A stretch of 10,193 bases of DNA from Candidatus Dormiibacterota bacterium (GTDB taxonomy: Bacteria; Chloroflexota; Dormibacteria; Aeolococcales; Aeolococcaceae): assembly GCA_003136295.1 (NCBI GenBank), contig PLDZ01000110.1:1-10193 (forward strand). The letters are read 5' to 3'. The position numbers and the translations under genes were made by a program. The notes under the pieces are model-generated. The model made no database searches, had not been told where the DNA came from, and saw only the letters and a program-made list of their open reading frames with translations. Shown piece after piece: positions 7,014 to 10,193 of this stretch (the stretch's first letter is position 1; every line of letters starts with the position of its first letter).

Positions 7014-7451
7014 TCATTCCGGACCGTCCGATGGATCGAAAAAGAGCTCGAGCTGGATGTTGTCGGGATCCCGAAGAACGAGGACGGCGGCGCCCGGAAT
7101 GGAATTGGCTTCAGCGATCGGCGAGTGGACCACTGCGAAGGCCGCTAACCGCACTGCCCAGGCGTCGAGTGCTGCGCGGTCGGCGACTGCGAACGACAAG
7201 TGATCCAGCCCGACGTGAGTCTCGTCAAACGCCTCCGGGCTGCCGCCTCGATGCTGCACTAACCCCAACCGAGCTCCTAAACCCTTATGGCGGAGGAACA
7301 CCTTTCGGCGTCCTCCGTCGGCAGACTCGAACTTGCCAATCCGCCGAAATCCGAGAACTTCCGCATACCAGCCCGCGCTCGCCTCTACGTCCCGGACCGT
7401 CAGGCCGAAGTGATGAATGCCTTCGATCGTGGGTTCACGCGGCTCAGTCAT
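7014..7451 (-). CDS. VOC family (glyoxalase/bleomycin resistance fold) protein
   Basis: A 145-residue protein made of two beta-alpha-beta-beta-beta modules, the standard size of a single-chain VOC protein. Module one starts with IHHFGLTVRDVEASAGWYAEVLGF (12-35) and module two with VGLDHLSFAVADRAALDAW (80-98), ending in VLRDPDNIQLELFF (125-138). Candidate metal ligands are His13 or His14, His84 and Glu135; the fourth position, in the GLVQH segment (around 63-67), is less certain. Members include lactoylglutathione lyases, extradiol dioxygenases and drug-binding proteins, and the sequence does not allow a choice. The start at 7451 is preferred to the in-frame ATG at 7496 because the family fold begins shortly after it and a GAGAG lies seven bases upstream. 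It is divergent from the small gene at 7649, with 197 bases between. Confidence 0.92.
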   Translation of the reverse strand: MTEPREPTIEGIHHFGLTVRDVEASAGWYAEVLGFRRIGKFESADGGRRKVFLRHKGLGARLGLVQHRGGSPEAFDETHVGLDHLSFAVADRAALDAWAVRLAAFAVVHSPIAEANSIPGAAVLVLRDPDNIQLELFFDPSDGPE

Positions 7452-7648
7452 TGGGAGACTCTCGCAGAGCGACGGCTGTTGAACGGTCGTTCGCAAGGAT
7501 TCGAGTTGATGGCAGGTTGTTACGGCCTTTCTTACGGGCGCACGCCTAGGGTGAGGATCTCGGCTTCAGGCTGAGGCTTGCAAAAAGGCCAAACCTCAGT
7601 TGCAACTCCATGGATCGTGGCGGAGCGATCCGACCACAAAAGGGGCTC
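7452..7648. other. Divergent promoter region
   Basis: The 197 bases between the VOC gene and the small membrane gene must hold promoters for both. A TAGGGT at 7547-7552 could be a plus-strand -10, leaving about a 90-base leader that contains the hairpin CTCGGC-TTCAG-GCTGAG (7559-7575, one G-U pair). No riboswitch pattern was recognised and the assignments are tentative. Confidence 0.3.
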
Positions 7649-7804
7649 ATGATCGTTCTCGGCGTTGTTCTGCTGATCATCGGGTTGATCGCCGCCATTC
7701 CGATTCTCTTGACGTTGGGGATCATCCTGGTGGTCATTGGCGTCTTTCTGGAAGTCCTCGGGATGGCCGGGCGCGCCGTCGGCGGCCGGCGTCACTACTA
7801 CTAG
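7649..7804 (+). CDS. Small two-helix membrane protein (DUF6131-like)
   Basis: A 51-residue protein: two hydrophobic helices (MIVLGVVLLIIGLIAAI and LLTLGIILVVIGVFLEVLG) joined by a short turn, then a basic tail ending GGRRHYY. The layout and the tail match a family of tiny actinobacterial membrane proteins (DUF6131-like, from memory), with no known function. The start at 7649 is chosen because AAAAGGGG lies just before it and because family members begin at this helix. The in-frame ATG at 7610 would add 13 polar residues and has no good ribosome binding site. The zinc-ribbon gene follows on the same strand 57 bases later, so the two may share an mRNA. Confidence 0.8.
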   Translation: MIVLGVVLLIIGLIAAIPILLTLGIILVVIGVFLEVLGMAGRAVGGRRHYY

Positions 7805-7861
7805 CATGGCCGCTGTCGTCGGGCGCCGAGCCAGCCAGGCGTCGGTTGCGCGAGGTTCGTC

Positions 7862-8062
7862 GTGAGCCGCCGATACCAGCGGGCCGTGCTCGCTATCAAG
7901 GCAGTCCCCACACCGTTGATGCAGGCGAAAGCCACATGTCCAACCTGCGGTCGGTCGAATTCCAGCGTGCTCGGGCGAGTCGGCTTACGTCTGGTCTTCC
8001 GGTGCTCCGATTGTCACATCGAGTTCTTCCGGCACCGTGGACAGACTTCTACCGCCTTCTGA
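7862..8062 (+). CDS. Small zinc-ribbon protein
   Basis: A 66-residue protein starting with GTG, preceded by GAGG at six bases (7852-7855), a good ribosome binding site. After a basic stretch of about 24 residues it has CPTCGRSN (26-33), then a beta-hairpin-like segment rich in Arg, Leu and Val, and CSDCHIEFF (48-56): the two CxxC knuckles of a zinc ribbon, as in small nucleic-acid-associated or regulatory proteins. No family name is recognised. The alternative ATG at 7919 would keep both knuckles but has no Shine-Dalgarno. It follows the two-helix membrane protein gene and converges with a tiny gene ending at 8083. Confidence 0.6.
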   Translation: MSRRYQRAVLAIKAVPTPLMQAKATCPTCGRSNSSVLGRVGLRLVFRCSDCHIEFFRHRGQTSTAF

Positions 8063-8082
8063 CTGGATGGCAGCCGCACGCG

Positions 8083-8202
8083 TCACTTCCGGTGCCAGGA
8101 ATCGTGCACCCGACGCATGAGAGTCAACGCTACCCATGCGATGCCTCCCATGACCACGACCACGACCAGTAACTCGGGGAGATGGCCGCCAACGAAACCC
8201 AT
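8083..8202 (-). CDS. Very small single-helix membrane protein
   Basis: A 39-residue frame with one strong hydrophobic helix (LPELLVVVVVMGGIAWVALTLM, about residues 9-30) and a basic tail MRRVHDSWHRK, the charge pattern of a membrane anchor with its C-terminus inside. The ATG at 8202 has a TACTGT -10-like hexamer nine bases upstream and no Shine-Dalgarno; an in-frame TTG at 8268 would add 22 unlikely residues. No family was recognised. Being so short it could be spurious, but a helix this clean with a plausible leaderless promoter is more than chance would usually give. Confidence 0.45.
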   Translation of the reverse strand: MGFVGGHLPELLVVVVVMGGIAWVALTLMRRVHDSWHRK

Positions 8203-8659
8203 TGAGTGTCTACAGTACCCCCGCGGCTCGCCCGCCGTTGGGACTCTCGGGGATCTGAGAGAGGGCAAGCGTTCCCCTGATGACAGCCGACATCAGAACT
8301 GGCATCAACTCAGCCGAAGTCGGACCGCGGTGATGAGCTGTGAGCCTAGGTAGCTTGGTCAGATCGAAAGCGCGGGAGTCTCGTGCTTATCAGCCATCAG
8401 GAGAGCGCCCGCTCGAGGGCTCAAGACGGTACGCGCGGCTCGGGTCGACACGAGTGGGCCGTCGGTTGCGGAAACCGGGCGCGCGCAAGGCGTTCCGACA
8501 GATCGCGCAGATGCGCGTCCGATATATCGATCACGAACGGCGACGGGATCGAAGACGACGACACATGACTTCTCCTCGAGCGAACGGCGGATTCAGGGGT
8601 GTCCCTTGGTCAGCTCGCCGTGCGGGGCTCGCCAGATGGCTTCGAGGGAGCGCCGCACC
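8203..8659. other. 457-base stretch without a convincing gene
   Basis: No recognisable protein was found on either strand. The plus-strand frame 8340-8672 is open but Arg-rich, with no domain until an APWSER motif near its end (8655-8672), which belongs to the decayed LuxR-type regulator that follows. The stretch also has a 10-bp AT-rich palindrome CGATATATCG (8520-8529) in otherwise GC-rich DNA and a weak hairpin CTCTC/GAGAG around 8244-8261. It is probably promoter DNA plus decayed gene. Confidence 0.5.
8212..8217 (-). promoter_or_regulatory. Candidate -10 element for the small gene at 8202
   Basis: On the minus strand TACTGT (TAnnnT type) ends nine bases before the ATG, the same arrangement as at 6061 and 831. 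No -35 match was seen in the GC-rich sequence upstream. Confidence 0.35.
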
Positions 8660-8917
8660 ATGGAGCGAACGCCAACCCGCATCGAATTGCTTGCCACGGG
8701 CGAGACTCCGCGCCGGCGCGGGATCCCAGCCTTGGATACGCTCACCCGGCAGGAGTTTCACATCGCGCAGGTGCTTGTCGCCGGCAAGACGACGCGCGAG
8801 GCGGCTGCCGCGCTATTCCTCAGCCCAAAAACCGTGGAGTATCACCTCCGCAACGTCTATAGCAAGCTCGGCGTCAACTCACGGAGCGACCTGGCGATCA
8901 AGCTCAAGGATCATTAG
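8655..8917 (+). pseudogene. C-terminal remnant of a large LuxR-family (LAL-type) regulator, frameshifted
   Basis: From ATG 8660 an 85-residue frame holds a complete LuxR helix-turn-helix: LTRQEFHIAQVLVAGKTTREAAAALF (28-53) and the recognition helix SPKTVEYHLRNVYSKLGV (55-72). In front of it is TRIELLATGETPRRR, which matches the linker before the DNA-binding domain of large ATPase-type LuxR regulators ('APWAERARAELRATGE'). The APWSER part of this same linker is present, but in another frame (8655-8672), and two extra bases (8673-8674) separate it from TRIELL. This net frameshift shows that the gene was once longer. The several hundred residues of sensor and ATPase region are gone or unrecognisable. 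A GAGGGAG nine bases before ATG 8660 might still allow a free DNA-binding domain to be made. It converges with the response regulator ending at 8974. Confidence 0.7.
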
Positions 8918-8925
8918 CCGAGCGC

Positions 8926-8951
8926 GTGCGGACAACATCGTCGCCCCGCAC
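8926..8951. terminator. Hairpin between convergent genes
   Basis: GTGCGG and CCGCAC form a six-pair stem around a 14-base loop, between the LuxR remnant and the response regulator, whose ends are only 56 bases apart. Being symmetrical it could serve both. The loop is long and there is no T run, so the call is weak. Confidence 0.3.
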
Positions 8952-8973
8952 CCGTTAGGGACGGTCAGGCGGA

Positions 8974-9633
8974 TTAGACCATCCCGTGCTGGTATGCGTA
9001 GCGCACCGCCTGAGCGCGGTCGCGTGCGCCGGTCTTAGAAAAAATGCGGTTGACGTGCGTTTTGACCGTAGCGTTGCTGAGGAAGAGCGTCGTGGCGATC
9101 TCATTGTTCGAGAAGCCCGCTGCTATCAATTTGAGGACCTCGACCTCGCGCGGGCTCAGGTCGTCGGGAGGTGATAGCGGTGGGTGTGCCACCGAGGTTT
9201 GCGCCGCAAGAACGGCAGCCACAAGCCGCTGCTGGATCGCCGGGTCGAGGTGAGTGCGTCCGGCGGCGAGCGCCCGGATCGCCTGCTCGATCTCCTCTGC
9301 GCTGGCGTCCTTGGTCAAGTACCCGCGCGCGCCAGCCTGGAGCGCGGGGAACAGCGACTGATCATCGGCGTAGGTGGTCAGCACTAGCACCTGCGTTTCC
9401 GGAAGCGACTCGCGGATGTGATGGGTGGCCTCGGCACCTTCCATGCCCGGCATTCGGAGATCCATGAGCACCACGTCCGGATGCTCGCGCTCGGCAGCCG
9501 CCACCGCCTCCATCCCGTCGCTGGCCGTCCCGACGACTTCGACTCCATCGATGAGTCCGACCAGCATCGTCAGTCCGTCGCGCACGACACGCTGATCGTC
9601 GGCGATGAGCACACGGATCGACGGTTCGCTCAT
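8974..9633 (-). CDS. NarL/FixJ-type response regulator
   Basis: A 219-residue two-domain regulator of standard length. The receiver (5-122) has the acidic pair Asp12/Asp13, the phosphorylation site Asp58 in VVLMDLRMPG, the switch threonines at 86-87 (VLTTYAD) and Lys108 in GYLTKDAS, so it should be a phosphorylation-competent receiver. After a linker comes the LuxR-type helix-turn-helix: LSPREVEVLKLIAAGFSNNEIATTLF (159-184) and SNATVKTHVNRIFSKTGARDRAQAV (186-210). The ATG at 9633 overlaps the stop of the upstream kinase by four bases (ATGA), so the two are translated together. The likely partner is that kinase, and phosphorylation would control DNA binding by dimerisation. Target genes cannot be told from the sequence. 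Confidence 0.96.
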   Translation of the reverse strand: MSEPSIRVLIADDQRVVRDGLTMLVGLIDGVEVVGTASDGMEAVAAAEREHPDVVLMDLRMPGMEGAEATHHIRESLPETQVLVLTTYADDQSLFPALQAGARGYLTKDASAEEIEQAIRALAAGRTHLDPAIQQRLVAAVLAAQTSVAHPPLSPPDDLSPREVEVLKLIAAGFSNNEIATTLFLSNATVKTHVNRIFSKTGARDRAQAVRYAYQHGMV

Positions 9634-10193
9634 GCGGGCACGACGACCTCGACACGCCAGCCCGCCTCGATCGGGCCTGCCTGCACACTGCCGCCAACAC
9701 GATCGAGGCGCTCGCGCAACCCGGCGAGCCCACGGCCGCCGCCGACGCCCTGCAAGCCGTCGGCGGCGGCCGAGTCGGAGCCGAGTGCGACCCGGTTCTC
9801 GATGGTCAGGGTGGTGTGGTCCGTGTCGTAGCGAAGGACAACATCGACTGTCGCTCCGGGCGCGTAGCGAGCCACGTTGGTGAGCGCCTCCTGGGCACCG
9901 CGATACAGCGCAAGGCCGACGTCCGGGGGGATCGTCCGGGAGTCCCCCTCGACGCTGAGTGTGACGTTGGCGTTCATATCGTCCCTGAAGCTCGTGATCA
10001 GCGACTCAATTTGCGCGATCCCGGGTAGTTCCTCGCCGCGCAGGGCGCCGACTGCCTGACGGGCATTCGCGAGACCGTCCTTCACCAACTCGCCGGCGCG
10101 GTCGATGGCGGCGCGCATCGATGGCGCCGCGTGATCACGCTCGGCGAGTTTCCGTGCCGCTTGCAGCTGGATGGCTGCCCCGGAGAGCGAGTG
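9630..10193 (-). CDS. Sensor histidine kinase, DesK/NarX-type (partial, 5' end outside window)
   Basis: The last 187 residues of a kinase whose start lies beyond the right edge. The first residue in the window is the histidine of an 'xHSLSGAAIQLQAARKLAERD' helix; in this family the phosphoacceptor His stands about five residues earlier ('HDVLAHSLS') and is thus just outside. The region then runs through the HisKA_3 dimerisation helices to the ATPase domain: N box GAQEALTNVARYAPG with Asn106, and G2 box GGGRGLAGLRERL (152-164). Between them the usual DDGxG G1 box is replaced by an ENRVALGSDSAAADG segment, a variant also known in DesK-like kinases where an Asn takes that place. The stop overlaps the ATG of the response regulator by four bases, marking a classical two-component operon. 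Confidence 0.94.
   Translation of the reverse strand, partial: HSLSGAAIQLQAARKLAERDHAAPSMRAAIDRAGELVKDGLANARQAVGALRGEELPGIAQIESLITSFRDDMNANVTLSVEGDSRTIPPDVGLALYRGAQEALTNVARYAPGATVDVVLRYDTDHTTLTIENRVALGSDSAAADGLQGVGGGRGLAGLRERLDRVGGSVQAGPIEAGWRVEVVVPA

Noticed and set aside
8340..9038. 232-codon plus-strand open frame
   Set aside because: Apart from the APWSER stretch it reads as Arg/Ser-rich shadow, and it crosses both the LuxR remnant and the end of the response regulator in wrong frames.
1..10193. Possible mobile element, CRISPR array, tRNA or phage-defence system
   Set aside because: No transposase or integrase motifs, no regularly spaced repeats, no tRNA cloverleaf and no defence-type domains were seen; the remnants alone do not show a mobile element.

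Overview
The window is GC-rich, densely coded bacterial DNA. Its gene families point to an actinobacterium-like soil organism: a multi-membrane-segment histidine kinase with the 'FKHRLYDIDIVISRTLVYG' linker, LuxR/NarL regulators, a remnant of a large LuxR-type regulator, and a small protein ending in GGRRHYY. Thermoleophilia would fit, but that is a family-level inference and not a phylogenetic result. No tRNA, rRNA, CRISPR array or complete insertion sequence was seen.

Left part (1-3581): an intact alpha/beta hydrolase on the minus strand; then on the plus strand a short-chain dehydrogenase that has lost its NAD(P)-binding half, a fragment of the start of a DUF998-type membrane protein, and a membrane protein with a channel-like C-terminal hairpin. 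The DUF998 fragment and the membrane protein share one uninterrupted reading frame, so the stretch 980-1680 looks like welded gene remnants. A second, unrelated alpha/beta hydrolase with a strong ribosome binding site follows on the minus strand.

Middle part (3582-7451, all minus strand): a large membrane-bound sensor histidine kinase without an adjacent response regulator, a class I SAM-dependent methyltransferase of the TehB-like/thiopurine type, and a VOC (glyoxalase-fold) protein. The spacing and hairpins between them suggest separate transcripts, not one operon.

Right part (7452-10193): a cluster of three very small genes (a two-helix membrane protein, a zinc ribbon, a single-helix membrane protein); a 457-base stretch without a convincing gene; the C-terminal DNA-binding end of a large LuxR-family regulator whose upstream homology lies in another frame (a decayed gene); and finally a classical two-component pair, a NarL-type response regulator overlapping by 4 bases its DesK/NarX-type kinase, which runs off the right edge.

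Several minus-strand starts have a TAnnnT -10-like hexamer only 8-10 bases before the ATG and no clear Shine-Dalgarno, suggesting leaderless or near-leaderless mRNAs, while others (3581, 7649, 7862) have good ribosome binding sites. I see no convincing new multi-gene system. The most notable things are the in-frame fusion of remnants, the frameshifted regulator, the orphan kinase and the small-gene cluster.
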